Of a stretch of 64,000 nucleotides of DNA, positions 1 through 8,136 are shown piece by piece. This DNA is from Lysobacter sp. GX 14042 (GTDB lineage Bacteria > Pseudomonadota > Gammaproteobacteria > Xanthomonadales > Xanthomonadaceae), in contig NZ_JAJUWY010000003.1 of the NCBI RefSeq assembly GCF_021390425.1, positions 1-64,000 of the forward strand. Reading direction: 5' to 3'. Numbering within the stretch: the stretch's first letter is position 1; every line of letters begins with the position of its first letter. The notes beneath the pieces were generated by a model. The model made no database searches. It saw only the letters and a program-made list of their open reading frames with translations, and was not told the origin of the DNA. The position numbers and the translations under genes were made by a program.

Positions 1-50
1 CACGGCCATCACGCGGTGGAAGCCCCAGGTGGTAACGCGAGGGGAACTGT

Positions 51-1277
51 TCAGGTAGACACCAGGAGCACCCGGGCGAAGGTCCGCTTGCCGACCTGCA
101 ACAGGCCCTGGAAGCCGGGCAGCAACACGCGCTGGGCGTCCTCGACCACCTCCCCGTCGATCCGCACCGCGCGCTCGCGCAACTTGCGGTTCGCCTCCGA
201 ATTGCTGGGAGTCAGGCCGGCGGCGGTCAGCGCCGCGGCAATCCGCAGCCCTTCGCCCGGGACGGCGACCTCCTGCAGCGGCAGCAGGCGGGTATCGCCC
301 TCTCCACGCACGGCGGCATTCCATCCGGCGACCGCCTCGTCGGCAGCCGCTTCGCCGTGGAACCGGGCCGCCAGCTCGTGCGCCAGGCGCAGCTTGAGGT
401 CACGCGGGTTGAGCTCACCGGCCCCGATCGCCCGCCGCGCCGCCGCCGCCTCGTCCACGCTGATCTGGAAGCTGAGCAGGTCGATCCACTTCCACATCAG
501 CGCGTCACCGATCTTCATCGCCTTGGTGACGATGTCGATCGCCGGTTCGTCGATGCCGATGTAGTTGCCCAGCGACTTGCTCATCTTCTGCACGCCGTCC
601 AGGCCTTCCAGCAGCGGCATGGTCAATACCACCTGCGGCTTCTGCCCGTGGTGCTCCTGCAGGCCGCGGCCCATCAGCAGGTTGAACTTCTGGTCGGTGC
701 CGCCGAGCTCGACATCCGCCTGCAGGGCCACCGAGTCGTATCCCTGCACCAGGGGATAGAGGAACTCATGGATCGCGATCGGCTGCTGCGCGGCGTAGCG
801 CTTGGCGAAGTCGTCGCGCTCGAGCATGCGCGCGACGGTGTGCTGGCCGGCCAGGCGGATCATGTCGGCCGCCGACATCGACCCGAACCACTCGGAGTTG
901 AAGCGCACCACGGTGCGCTCCGGGTCGAGCACCTTGTAGACCTGGTCGGCGTAGGTCCTGGCATTGGCCAGCACCTGCTCGCGGTCGAGCGGCTTGCGGG
1001 TGACGTTCTTGCCGGAGGGGTCGCCGATCATCCCGGTGAAGTCGCCGATCAGGAACACCACTTCGTGGCCGAGGTCCTGGAAAACCCGCAGCTTGTTGAG
1101 CAACACGGTGTGGCCCAGGTGCAGGTCGGGGGCGGTGGGGTCGAAGCCGGCCTTGATACGCAGCGGTCGTCCGCTCGCCAGGCGCTCGGCCAACTCTTCA
1201 CGCTTGAGCAGTTCATCGGCACCCCGCTCAATGAGGGCGAGCGCGGATGCCACGGTGGAAGCTGAATTGGGGATCAC
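51..1277 (-). CDS. tyrS: Tyrosyl-tRNA synthetase
   Basis: This enzyme charges tRNA-Tyr with tyrosine in the cytoplasm. The 408-aa protein has the class I signature HLGH at residues 53-56, the tyrosine-pocket stretch [19 protein letters not shown] at about 179-197, KMSKS at 231-235, and an S4-type RNA-binding C-terminus with [15 protein letters not shown] near 365. Length and layout fit the TyrZ-like bacterial form. The start is GTG at 1277. Bases 1-50 beyond the stop hold nothing I can name. It is divergent from the M23 peptidase gene, with about 180 bp between the two starts. Confidence 0.97.
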   Translation of the reverse strand: MIPNSASTVASALALIERGADELLKREELAERLASGRPLRIKAGFDPTAPDLHLGHTVLLNKLRVFQDLGHEVVFLIGDFTGMIGDPSGKNVTRKPLDREQVLANARTYADQVYKVLDPERTVVRFNSEWFGSMSAADMIRLAGQHTVARMLERDDFAKRYAAQQPIAIHEFLYPLVQGYDSVALQADVELGGTDQKFNLLMGRGLQEHHGQKPQVVLTMPLLEGLDGVQKMSKSLGNYIGIDEPAIDIVTKAMKIGDALMWKWIDLLSFQISVDEAAAARRAIGAGELNPRDLKLRLAHELAARFHGEAAADEAVAGWNAAVRGEGDTRLLPLQEVAVPGEGLRIAAALTAAGLTPSNSEANRKLRERAVRIDGEVVEDAQRVLLPGFQGLLQVGKRTFARVLLVST

Positions 1278-1381
1278 GGGGTTACCTGTTAAGAGCTCTG
1301 AACATTCGCGGTCACGTCATTGAATCCCGGCTGAGCCGGAGACCTGGGTCACGGGTCTGAAAAGCCATGGGGGTCAAGGGT

Positions 1382-1410
1382 TTGACGCATAATCCTCGCG
1401 CCTCTATCGT
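1382..1410 (+). promoter_or_regulatory. Sigma-70-like promoter for the M23 peptidase gene
   Basis: TTGACG at 1382-1387 and TATCGT at 1405-1410 are separated by exactly 17 bp. Transcription would begin near 1417. That lies downstream of the first in-frame ATG (1367) and upstream of the ATG at 1457, so it supports the later start for the peptidase. This is pattern matching only. Confidence 0.5.
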
Positions 1411-1456
1411 ACCTTCCACACGGCGCCTTCACACAGACGGCCCAGGGGATCCCTTG

Positions 1457-2875
1457 ATGATGTCACCCGGAACCGGTCACGCCCGGCGCGAACGCCTGAA
1501 GCAATTGCGCGAAGCCGCCCTGCACCGACCGGTGCCGGCCCACGGCCACACCCACGGATTCACCGGTCGATGGTCGCGCCGGCAGTGGGCCCAGGCCAGC
1601 CTGTTGGCCACGATGGCAGCGCTGACGGCGGCCATCGTTCCCGGCTTCGGCGACCTGTCGCCCAGCCACGCGCATGTCCCGCTGCAGTCGACGGTACTGC
1701 CGCTGCCGCCGATGCCGGCCCGGGAGGACACCGCACCGGCCGAGCTGTGGCAGACCGTCGAGGTCCGCAAGGGCCAGACCCTGGGCGAGCTGTTCCAGCA
1801 GATGGGCGTGCCGGCCACGACCATGCACCGCATCCTTGAACAGCCTGGCGCCGAGCAGGCGCTTACCCGGCTGCGCCCGGGCGCGGAGCTCGGTTTCGAG
1901 ATCGGCGCCGAAGGCGAACTGCTCGGCTTCCGCTACCAGCGTGACCGCGACAACCGGGTCGAGGTGAGCCTGGCCGATGGCGCGGTCAAGCAGCGCACCA
2001 TCGAGCTGCCGCGCGAGATCCGCTCGCGCGTGGTCACCGGCGAGATCGGCACCTCGCTGTATGCCGCCGCCCGCAAGGCGGGGCTGTCGCCGGCCTCCAT
2101 CGCCACGATGACCGACGAGATCTTCCAGTACGACATCGACTTCACCACCTCGCAGAAGGGCGACCGCTTCAGCGTGGTCTACGACGAGGTGTGGCGCGAC
2201 GGCGAGCGCATCGGCAGCGGCGAGATCCAGGCCGCCACCTTCAGCACCGGCGGCAAGACCTATACCGGCCTGCGTTTCGAGCACGATGGCCAAGCGGGCT
2301 ACTTCGACGCCGAGGGACGCCCGCTGAAGAAGGCCTTCATCCGCATGCCGATCCCCTACGCACGGGTGACCTCCGGCTTCACCAGTGCGCGCAAGCACCC
2401 GGTGCTGGGCAAGACCCGGGCACACAGGGGCGTGGACTACGGCGCGCGTCCCGGCACCCCGATCATGGCCGCCGGCGACGCCCGGGTGACCTTCGTGGGC
2501 TGGCAGAACGGCTACGGGCGCACGGTGATCCTCGACCACGGCAAGGGCCACACCACGCTGTACGCGCACATGTCGCGTTTCGGCAACTTCAAGCGCGGCC
2601 AGCGGGTCAAGCAGGGCCAGACCATCGGCTTTGTCGGCGCCAGCGGCCTGGCGACCGGCCCCCACCTGCACTACGAGTTCCGCGTCAACGGCGTGCACAA
2701 GAATCCGCTGGCGGTGACCCTGCCGCCGCCGGAGCCGCTGAAGGGCTCGGCACTGGTCGCGTTCCGTGCCGCCACCGCACCGGCCCTGGCACGGCTGCAA
2801 CAGGCCGATGACCGCGCGCGCCGTGCCGCGGCGATGGCGGCGACCGCACCGGCCGACAGCGCGCCCAAGGCCTGA
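1457..2875 (+). CDS. M23 family murein endopeptidase (MepM-like)
   Basis: A probable periplasmic metallo-endopeptidase that cuts peptide cross-links in peptidoglycan. The 472-aa protein has a single N-terminal membrane segment near residues 40-60. A LysM/OapA-like stretch follows ([18 protein letters not shown]), then the M23 domain with zinc ligands in HRGVDYG (about 323) and HLHYEF (about 403). I chose ATG 1457 because AGGGGA at 1444-1449 is a good ribosome site and a likely promoter lies after the alternative ATG at 1367. It may be co-transcribed with anmK, which starts one base after its stop. The E. coli relative is MepM (YebA). Confidence 0.9.
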   Translation: MMSPGTGHARRERLKQLREAALHRPVPAHGHTHGFTGRWSRRQWAQASLLATMAALTAAIVPGFGDLSPSHAHVPLQSTVLPLPPMPAREDTAPAELWQTVEVRKGQTLGELFQQMGVPATTMHRILEQPGAEQALTRLRPGAELGFEIGAEGELLGFRYQRDRDNRVEVSLADGAVKQRTIELPREIRSRVVTGEIGTSLYAAARKAGLSPASIATMTDEIFQYDIDFTTSQKGDRFSVVYDEVWRDGERIGSGEIQAATFSTGGKTYTGLRFEHDGQAGYFDAEGRPLKKAFIRMPIPYARVTSGFTSARKHPVLGKTRAHRGVDYGARPGTPIMAAGDARVTFVGWQNGYGRTVILDHGKGHTTLYAHMSRFGNFKRGQRVKQGQTIGFVGASGLATGPHLHYEFRVNGVHKNPLAVTLPPPEPLKGSALVAFRAATAPALARLQQADDRARRAAAMAATAPADSAPKA

Positions 2876-2876
2876 C

Positions 2877-4067
2877 ATGACAGATGGCGGTCCGGGGCCG
2901 GGCCCTTCAGGGCCGGATCCGTCCGGGCCTGCTCTTCCTGGATTGTTCGTCGGGCTGATGTCGGGCACCAGCGCCGACGGCATCGACGCGGCGTTGGTCG
3001 AATTCGACACGGCCGGCCAGTGCCGGCTGGTCCACGGAATCCATAAGGCCTGGGATGACGGGGTCCGCCGGCAGTTGCTGGAGATCGGCCAGGCCCGCGC
3101 CGAGCCCGGACTGGACGCGCTGGGAACCCTGGATGTCCGCGTCGCCGAGGCCTTTGCCGCGGCAACCCTGTCACTGCTCGATGCGGCAGCCGTCCCGGCC
3201 TCCGCGGTCACCGCGATCGGCTCCCACGGCCAGACCATCCGCCACCGCCCCGCGGGGGCATGCGGCGATGGGCGCCACCCCTTCACCCTGCAGCTGGGCG
3301 ACGGCAACATCATCGCCGAACGCACCGGCATCGCGACCGTGGCCGACTTCCGCCGCCGCGACGTCGCCGCCGGTGGCCAGGGCGCGCCGCTGCTTCCGGC
3401 GCTGCATGCCGCCCTGCTCGCGGCACCCGGCGAGGACCGCGCGGTCCTCAACCTGGGCGGGATCGCCAACCTGACCCTGCTGCCCGGCGCCGGGGAGGGG
3501 ACCGCCGTCCGTGGTTTCGACACCGGCCCGGCCAACGCCCTGCTCGATGCCTGGTGCGAGCGCCACACCGGCCACCGCTACGACGACGGCGGCCGGTGGG
3601 CGGCGGGCGGCACGCTGGACGACACCCTGTTGCAGCGGCTGCTCGCCGAACCCTGGTTCGCGCTGCCGCCCCCGCGCAGCACCGGACGCGAGCAGTTCCA
3701 CCTGGACTGGGTGCATGCCCGGCTCGCGGGCACGGAACGGGCGCGCGACGTGCAGGCGACGCTGCTGGAGCTGACCGCGTTGACCGTGGCGCAGGCGCTG
3801 CAGCGCGAACAGCCCGGCACCTCGCGGGTCCTGGTGTGCGGCGGCGGAGTGCACAACCCGGTGCTGATGGCGCGCCTGGCGGCGCTGCTGCCCGGGACAC
3901 CGGTGGAGTCGACCGCCGGCCACGGGCTGGACCCGGACTACATCGAGGCAATGGGGTTCGCCTGGCTGGCCCGGCGCACGCTGGCGCGGCTGCCGGGCAA
4001 CCTGCCGGCGGTCACCGGAGCAGCCGGCCCGCGGGTACTCGGCGTGGTCTATCCAGCGGCGAGCTGA
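2877..4067 (+). CDS. anmK: Anhydro-N-acetylmuramic acid kinase
   Basis: AnmK uses ATP to hydrolyse and phosphorylate 1,6-anhydro-MurNAc to MurNAc-6-P, a step of murein recycling. The 396-aa protein shows the family start [18 protein letters not shown], then [30 protein letters not shown] and [17 protein letters not shown] 2877 follows the peptidase stop by one base. An earlier in-frame ATG at 2766 lies inside the peptidase gene and would add a low-complexity leader. The 3' end overlaps the convergent small gene by 19 bp. The nearby ampG acts on the same recycling route. Confidence 0.95.
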   Translation: MTDGGPGPGPSGPDPSGPALPGLFVGLMSGTSADGIDAALVEFDTAGQCRLVHGIHKAWDDGVRRQLLEIGQARAEPGLDALGTLDVRVAEAFAAATLSLLDAAAVPASAVTAIGSHGQTIRHRPAGACGDGRHPFTLQLGDGNIIAERTGIATVADFRRRDVAAGGQGAPLLPALHAALLAAPGEDRAVLNLGGIANLTLLPGAGEGTAVRGFDTGPANALLDAWCERHTGHRYDDGGRWAAGGTLDDTLLQRLLAEPWFALPPPRSTGREQFHLDWVHARLAGTERARDVQATLLELTALTVAQALQREQPGTSRVLVCGGGVHNPVLMARLAALLPGTPVESTAGHGLDPDYIEAMGFAWLARRTLARLPGNLPAVTGAAGPRVLGVVYPAAS

Positions 4068-4351
4068 CGCGCCGCCGCCCCGCCCTGCGGCTCCTCGCGC
4101 GGGGTGCGGGTACGGCCGATCAGCGAGAAACCCGGGTCGTCGGCGATCTGTTCCATGGCATTGATCGCCTCCTGCAGCACCGCCGCGTCGCCCTGGTCGA
4201 ACCGCGGCATCGCTTCGGCCTCGGCGGCCAGCAGGCCACGCTCGACCAGCTGCCCCAGCGCGTGCTCCAGGCTCCAGCCACGGGAGCCGGCAAACCGGCG
4301 CACGCGCTCAAGCAGCAGCGGCTCCAACTCCACCTGTACGTTCCAGCTCAT
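4049..4351 (-). CDS. Small conserved hypothetical protein
   Basis: A 100-aa soluble protein that I cannot assign to a function. It starts [11 protein letters not shown] and is mostly helical, with two acidic or mixed amphipathic stretches and no signal or membrane segment. Its ATG (4351-4349) overlaps the ampG stop as ATGA, so it is probably translated by coupling with ampG. A strong AGGAGG lies about 9-14 bases upstream. A longer reading from 4447 would add a proline/glycine-rich leader inside ampG and is less likely. The opening residues weakly resemble CopG/ribbon-helix-helix style proteins (a beta strand then helices), but this is only an impression. Confidence 0.7.
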   Translation of the reverse strand: MSWNVQVELEPLLLERVRRFAGSRGWSLEHALGQLVERGLLAAEAEAMPRFDQGDAAVLQEAINAMEQIADDPGFSLIGRTRTPREEPQGGAAARQLAAG

Positions 4352-5781
4352 GGTCGTCCACCCTCCTGCGCCGGAGGATATGCCCGGCCGCCGGCCACGC
4401 CAACCCGGGGCGTACCCGGGGGCCGGCGGGTGGCCAGCACGATGCACAGCAGCACCCCCGGGATCCCCACCGCGGCGGTGCCGGCGAAGAACAGCGAATA
4501 GGCTTCGAGCAGGCCGCGCCCGCTCGCCTCCAGCTGCTCGACCGCCACCCCCGACAGGCCCTTGAGCAGCTTGCCCAGCAAGGCGTAGAACGAGCTGAGC
4601 AGCGCGTACTGGGTCGCCGTGTAACCGACGTTGGTCAGGCTGGACATGTAGCCGACCAGGGCCACCCCGGCATAGCCGCTGCAGAAATTGTCGATCACCA
4701 TCGCCGCGGCGAACACGCCCTCGTCGGCGCCGTGCAGGGCCAGGTAGCTGAAGGCCAGGTTCGACCCCGGCCCGAGCACCGCGCCGGCCAGCAGGGTCGG
4801 CATGAAACCGAAACGCACCGCAGTCAGGCCGGCGGCGGCCACCCCGACCACGGTGGCGACCAGCCCGACCGAGCCGCGCACCGCGCCGACGGTTTCCTTG
4901 TCGATCCCCAGGTCGGCATAGAAGGGATTGGCCATCGGGCCCATCAGGAAGTCGGGCAGCCGGTACAGGCTGATCACCAGCAGCATCAGCAGTGCCCAGC
5001 TGCCGTGCTGGCGGAAGAACGCCACGAATGGCCCGACCACCGCATCGAGCATCCCGTGCCCCGACAGCAGCGGAACCGGCGAGGCGATCGCTGTGGCCGA
5101 ACCGGTGGCCGTCGGTTCGCGGGCGTACAGGGTCGCGAACACGCCGACGCCCATCAGCACGGCCATCAGCCCGTAGGAAGCCACCCAGCCGACCTGGGCG
5201 GCGATGATCAGGATCAGCGCATCGGTGACCAGCAGCGCCCCGCGGTAGCCCAGGGTCGAGGTCGAGGTCAGCAGCCCCTGTTGTTCGGGGCTGCCTGCCG
5301 ATTCGATGCGCCAGGCGTCGATCACGATGTCCTGGGTCGCCGAGGCGAAGGCCACCACCAGCGCCAGCGCGCCGAACACCAGCAACTGGTCCACGCGCAC
5401 GCCGGCCAGCAGCAGCGCGCCCTCGCGCGGCTGTACCAGCGCCATGCCGACCAGCGCCGCCGCCACCACCAGCTGCGCCAGCAGCATCCAGCCACGCCGG
5501 CGCCCCAGCCAGCGCCCCAGCAGCGGCGCGTCGAGCTTGTCGACCAGCGGCGCCCAGAGGAACTTCAGCGAGTAGGCCAGCCCGACCCAGGACAGGAAGC
5601 CGATGGTCGACAGCTCAATGGCGTTTTCGCGCATCCAGAAGCCGAGGGTGTTGCCGACCAGGTAGATCGGCATGCCGGAGCTGAAGCCCAGCAGCAGCAT
5701 CGCCAGCACCTTGCGCTGGCGCAGGTTGGCCAGGACCGCGCGCCAGCCGGGCGCGACGGTACCGCCGGCCTCAGGACTCAT
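4348..5781 (-). CDS. ampG: AmpG-family muropeptide permease (MFS)
   Basis: An inner-membrane major facilitator protein expected to import GlcNAc-1,6-anhydroMurNAc peptides for murein recycling. The 477-aa protein has about 12-14 hydrophobic segments. Near the N-terminus are AmpG-type motifs: LLLGFSSGMPIYLVGNTLG, SLKFLWAPLVDKLDAP and LGRRRGWMLLAQ. ATG 5781 is preferred over 5802. It overlaps the end of xthA by 11 bp, so the three leftward genes xthA-ampG-small protein look like one transcript. Proximity to anmK supports the recycling role. Acetyl-CoA transporters of the AT-1 type are related, so the substrate is inferred. Confidence 0.88.
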   Translation of the reverse strand: MSPEAGGTVAPGWRAVLANLRQRKVLAMLLLGFSSGMPIYLVGNTLGFWMRENAIELSTIGFLSWVGLAYSLKFLWAPLVDKLDAPLLGRWLGRRRGWMLLAQLVVAAALVGMALVQPREGALLLAGVRVDQLLVFGALALVVAFASATQDIVIDAWRIESAGSPEQQGLLTSTSTLGYRGALLVTDALILIIAAQVGWVASYGLMAVLMGVGVFATLYAREPTATGSATAIASPVPLLSGHGMLDAVVGPFVAFFRQHGSWALLMLLVISLYRLPDFLMGPMANPFYADLGIDKETVGAVRGSVGLVATVVGVAAAGLTAVRFGFMPTLLAGAVLGPGSNLAFSYLALHGADEGVFAAAMVIDNFCSGYAGVALVGYMSSLTNVGYTATQYALLSSFYALLGKLLKGLSGVAVEQLEASGRGLLEAYSLFFAGTAAVGIPGVLLCIVLATRRPPGTPRVGVAGGRAYPPAQEGGRP

Positions 5782-6538
5782 AGTCCACCGTGAACGGCGC
5801 ATGGTCGGAGAAGCGCGGATCGCGCAGGATCGACCAGCGCTTCAAGCGCTGCGCCAGCGCCGGGGTGACCAGCTGGTAGTCGATCCGCCAGCCGACGTCC
5901 TTCGTGTAGGCCTGGCCGCGGTTGCTCCACCAGGTGTAGTCCTGGCCTTCCGGCTCCAGCGCGCGGTAGGCATCGACCCAGCCATCGCCACACAGCCGGT
6001 TGAGCCACTCGCGCTCGGGCGGCGTGCAGCCGGAATTCTTCTGGTTGGACTTCCAGTTGCGGATGTCCAGCTCGCTGCGCACGATGTTCCAGTCCCCGCA
6101 CAGCACGTAGTCGCGGCCGCTGGCCAGCCACTGGTCCAGCACCGGGCGCAGCCAGTCCATGACCTCGAACTTGAAGCCCTGGCGCAGCTCGCCCGAGGAG
6201 CCCGAGGGAATGTAGAACGAGACCACCGACAGGTTGCCGAAGCGCGCCTCGATGTAGCGCCCCTCCTCGTCGAAAGGCGCCCAGCCCAGGGCGGTGCGGA
6301 CCTCGTCGGGCTCGCGCCGGGTGTAGATGGCCACGCCGCTGTAGCCCTTTTTCGTGGTCGCGTCGCGGAAGAAGGCCTGGTAGCCGTCGACCACGAACTC
6401 GGGCGCGGCGAGCTGGTGCTCCTGGGCCTTGGTTTCCTGCATGCACAGGATGTCGGCGTCCTGCCCGCGGAACCAGTCGAAGAAGCCCTTGCGGGCCGCC
6501 GAACGCACGCCGTTGGCGTTGAAGCTGATGATGCGCAT
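5771..6538 (-). CDS. xthA: Exodeoxyribonuclease III / AP endonuclease
   Basis: This enzyme repairs abasic sites and removes 3' blocking groups from DNA. The 255-aa protein shows the EEP-fold active site: SFNANGVRSA at the start, CMQETKAQ with the metal-binding Glu near 34, CGDWNIVRSELD with the Asp/Asn pair, and the catalytic SDHAPFTVDY at the C-terminus. The length is near that of E. coli XthA (268 aa). ATG 6538 begins MRIISFN, the usual family start. It is divergent from pyrE. Confidence 0.95.
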   Translation of the reverse strand: MRIISFNANGVRSAARKGFFDWFRGQDADILCMQETKAQEHQLAAPEFVVDGYQAFFRDATTKKGYSGVAIYTRREPDEVRTALGWAPFDEEGRYIEARFGNLSVVSFYIPSGSSGELRQGFKFEVMDWLRPVLDQWLASGRDYVLCGDWNIVRSELDIRNWKSNQKNSGCTPPEREWLNRLCGDGWVDAYRALEPEGQDYTWWSNRGQAYTKDVGWRIDYQLVTPALAQRLKRWSILRDPRFSDHAPFTVDYES

Positions 6539-6633
6539 GCACTGCCGGGAATGGTGGAGGGGATGCGGCGGCGCCGCCGGGGCAGGATAGCGCGCCGCCG
6601 GCCGGGCGCGGGCAGGCGCGCGGGGCGCGCCGG

Positions 6634-6639
6634 TATCAT
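6634..6639 (+). promoter_or_regulatory. Candidate -10 box for pyrE
   Basis: TATCAT lies 29 bp before the TTG start of pyrE. I see no convincing -35. A transcription start near 6646 would give a leader of about 20 nt, which agrees with the chosen start codon. Confidence 0.3.
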
Positions 6640-6667
6640 CCGGGTTTTCCCCACGCCCGCGACCGCC

Positions 6668-7330
6668 TTGGACGACCACCGCTCCCGCTTCCTCACGCTG
6701 GCGATCGATGCCGGCGCCCTGCGCTTCGGCGAATTCACCCTGAAATCCGGGCGCACCAGCCCGTACTTCTTCAATGCCGGCCGTTTCGATTCCGGGTCCG
6801 CCCTGGCCGCCCTGGCGGGCTGCTACGCCGACGCGATCGACGCGGCGGGAGTCGAGTTCGACCTCCTGTTCGGCCCCGCCTACAAGGGCATCCCGCTGGC
6901 GACGGCGCTGGCCTGCGAGTACGCCAGGCGCGGGCGCGACCTGCCGGTGGCCTTCAACCGCAAGGAAGCCAAGGCGCACGGCGAAGGCGGGAACCTGATC
7001 GGCGCGCCGCTGCAGGGACGGCGGGTGCTGGTGGTCGATGACGTGATCACCGCCGGTACCGCGGTGCGCGAGGCGCTGGCGATGATTGCCGCGGCGGGCG
7101 GCGGGGTGGCGGCGGTGGCGATCGCCCTGGACCGCCAGGAGGCACTGGACCCCGACCGCAGCCGGCGCTCGGCGGCCCAGGCGCTGACCGCCGAGGAGGG
7201 AATCCCGGTGGTCGCCGTCGCGACGCTCGGGGACCTGCTCGCGCTGTCGGCCGGCAGCCCCGGGCTGGCTGGCCGCCAGCCACTGCTGCAGGCGTATCGT
7301 GACCGGTATGGCAGTCGGGACGACACCTGA
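6668..7330 (+). CDS. pyrE: Orotate phosphoribosyltransferase
   Basis: PyrE makes OMP from orotate and PRPP in pyrimidine synthesis. The 220-aa protein contains RFGEFTLKSGRTSPYFFNAG at the N-terminus, FGPAYKGIPLA, the flexible catalytic loop FNRKEAKAHGEGG, and the PRPP-binding VLVVDDVITAGTA at about residue 120. The start appears to be TTG 6668 (reading LDDHRSRF), because homologues begin close to this DHRSRF and no in-frame ATG or GTG lies nearby. The frame is open far upstream, but that part is antisense to xthA and not coding. The start codon is the least certain point. Confidence 0.92.
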   Translation: MDDHRSRFLTLAIDAGALRFGEFTLKSGRTSPYFFNAGRFDSGSALAALAGCYADAIDAAGVEFDLLFGPAYKGIPLATALACEYARRGRDLPVAFNRKEAKAHGEGGNLIGAPLQGRRVLVVDDVITAGTAVREALAMIAAAGGGVAAVAIALDRQEALDPDRSRRSAAQALTAEEGIPVVAVATLGDLLALSAGSPGLAGRQPLLQAYRDRYGSRDDT

Positions 7331-7425
7331 CCGCCAACACTGGCGTGATTCTTGCGTCGGTACTTTGGACGACCCGGGCGCGTCCGACCGCGCCCGGACC
7401 GGACCGCAGACAACCGCCTGATGCC

Positions 7426-8079
7426 ATGACCCTGAAGTCGTTCCCGCCCCTGCTTGCCCTCGCCACCGCTGCGCTGCTGGTGGCCCCTCCGGCCGGCGCG
7501 CAGAAGCGCGGCGGGGAGACGGCGAAAACCATCTACTGCTGGGAAGAAGACGGCAAGCGGACCTGCGGCGATGCGCTGCCGGTCGACGCGGTGGACAACG
7601 CGCGTACCGAGTTCAGCGCCAGTGGCATGCTGACCCGCAAGCTCGGCCGGGCGCTGACCGAGGAAGAGCGCGCCGCCGCCGAGGCATTGGCCGAGATGGA
7701 GCGCCAGGCCGCGGCCCAGGTCGCCGCCCGCGCGCGGCAGGAACGGGCGATGGTGCACGCCTATGACAGCGAGCAGGCGCTGGAGCGCGCGTTCGGGGCC
7801 CGCCTGGAACTGGTCGATGCCGCCGCGCGAAGCTCCGAGCTGGGCATCGAGAGCATCCGCGGCAGCCTGATGGGCCTGCTGCGCCAGGCCGCGGAGGCCG
7901 AACTGGCCGGCCGGCCGGTGCCCGCGACGCTCGCCAGCGGCATCCGGGAACAGCACGGCGGCCTGCGTCGCCAGCAGGCGCAACTGGAGCAGCAACAGGT
8001 GCAGCGGCGCCTGCTGACCGAGGAGTTGGAGCAGGCCCTGGTGCGCTACCGCGAACTCAGGCAGGGCACCACGCGCTGA
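7426..8079 (+). CDS. Secreted DUF4124-like protein with coiled coil
   Basis: A 217-aa exported protein. Residues 1-25 form a typical signal peptide ending near PPAGAQ. The stretch IYCWEEDGKRTCGDALP that follows resembles the start of DUF4124, with two cysteines that could form a disulfide. The rest is Ala/Glu/Gln/Arg-rich and predicted helical or coiled coil, including LRRQQAQLEQQQVQRRLL near the C-terminus. The function is unknown, and cell-envelope association is inferred. ATG 7426 is chosen because it starts the signal peptide. The gene stands alone and converges on algC. Confidence 0.8.
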   Translation: MTLKSFPPLLALATAALLVAPPAGAQKRGGETAKTIYCWEEDGKRTCGDALPVDAVDNARTEFSASGMLTRKLGRALTEEERAAAEALAEMERQAAAQVAARARQERAMVHAYDSEQALERAFGARLELVDAAARSSELGIESIRGSLMGLLRQAAEAELAGRPVPATLASGIREQHGGLRRQQAQLEQQQVQRRLLTEELEQALVRYRELRQGTTR

Positions 8080-8136
8080 GACACGCCGCCGGCGCCGCGC
8101 CCGCCCGCGTCCGGGCGGACCATCGCGCCACGGCGC

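Noticed and set aside
1-50. Possible rRNA or tRNA gene next to the tyrS 3' end
   Set aside because: In some xanthomonads an rRNA operon follows tyrS, but the 50 bases here are too short and show no recognisable rRNA end or tRNA fold.
1463-3568. A 700-codon minus-strand open frame opposite the M23 peptidase and anmK
   Set aside because: Both plus-strand genes carry full catalytic motifs; the reverse frame is Arg/Gly/Ala-rich noise.
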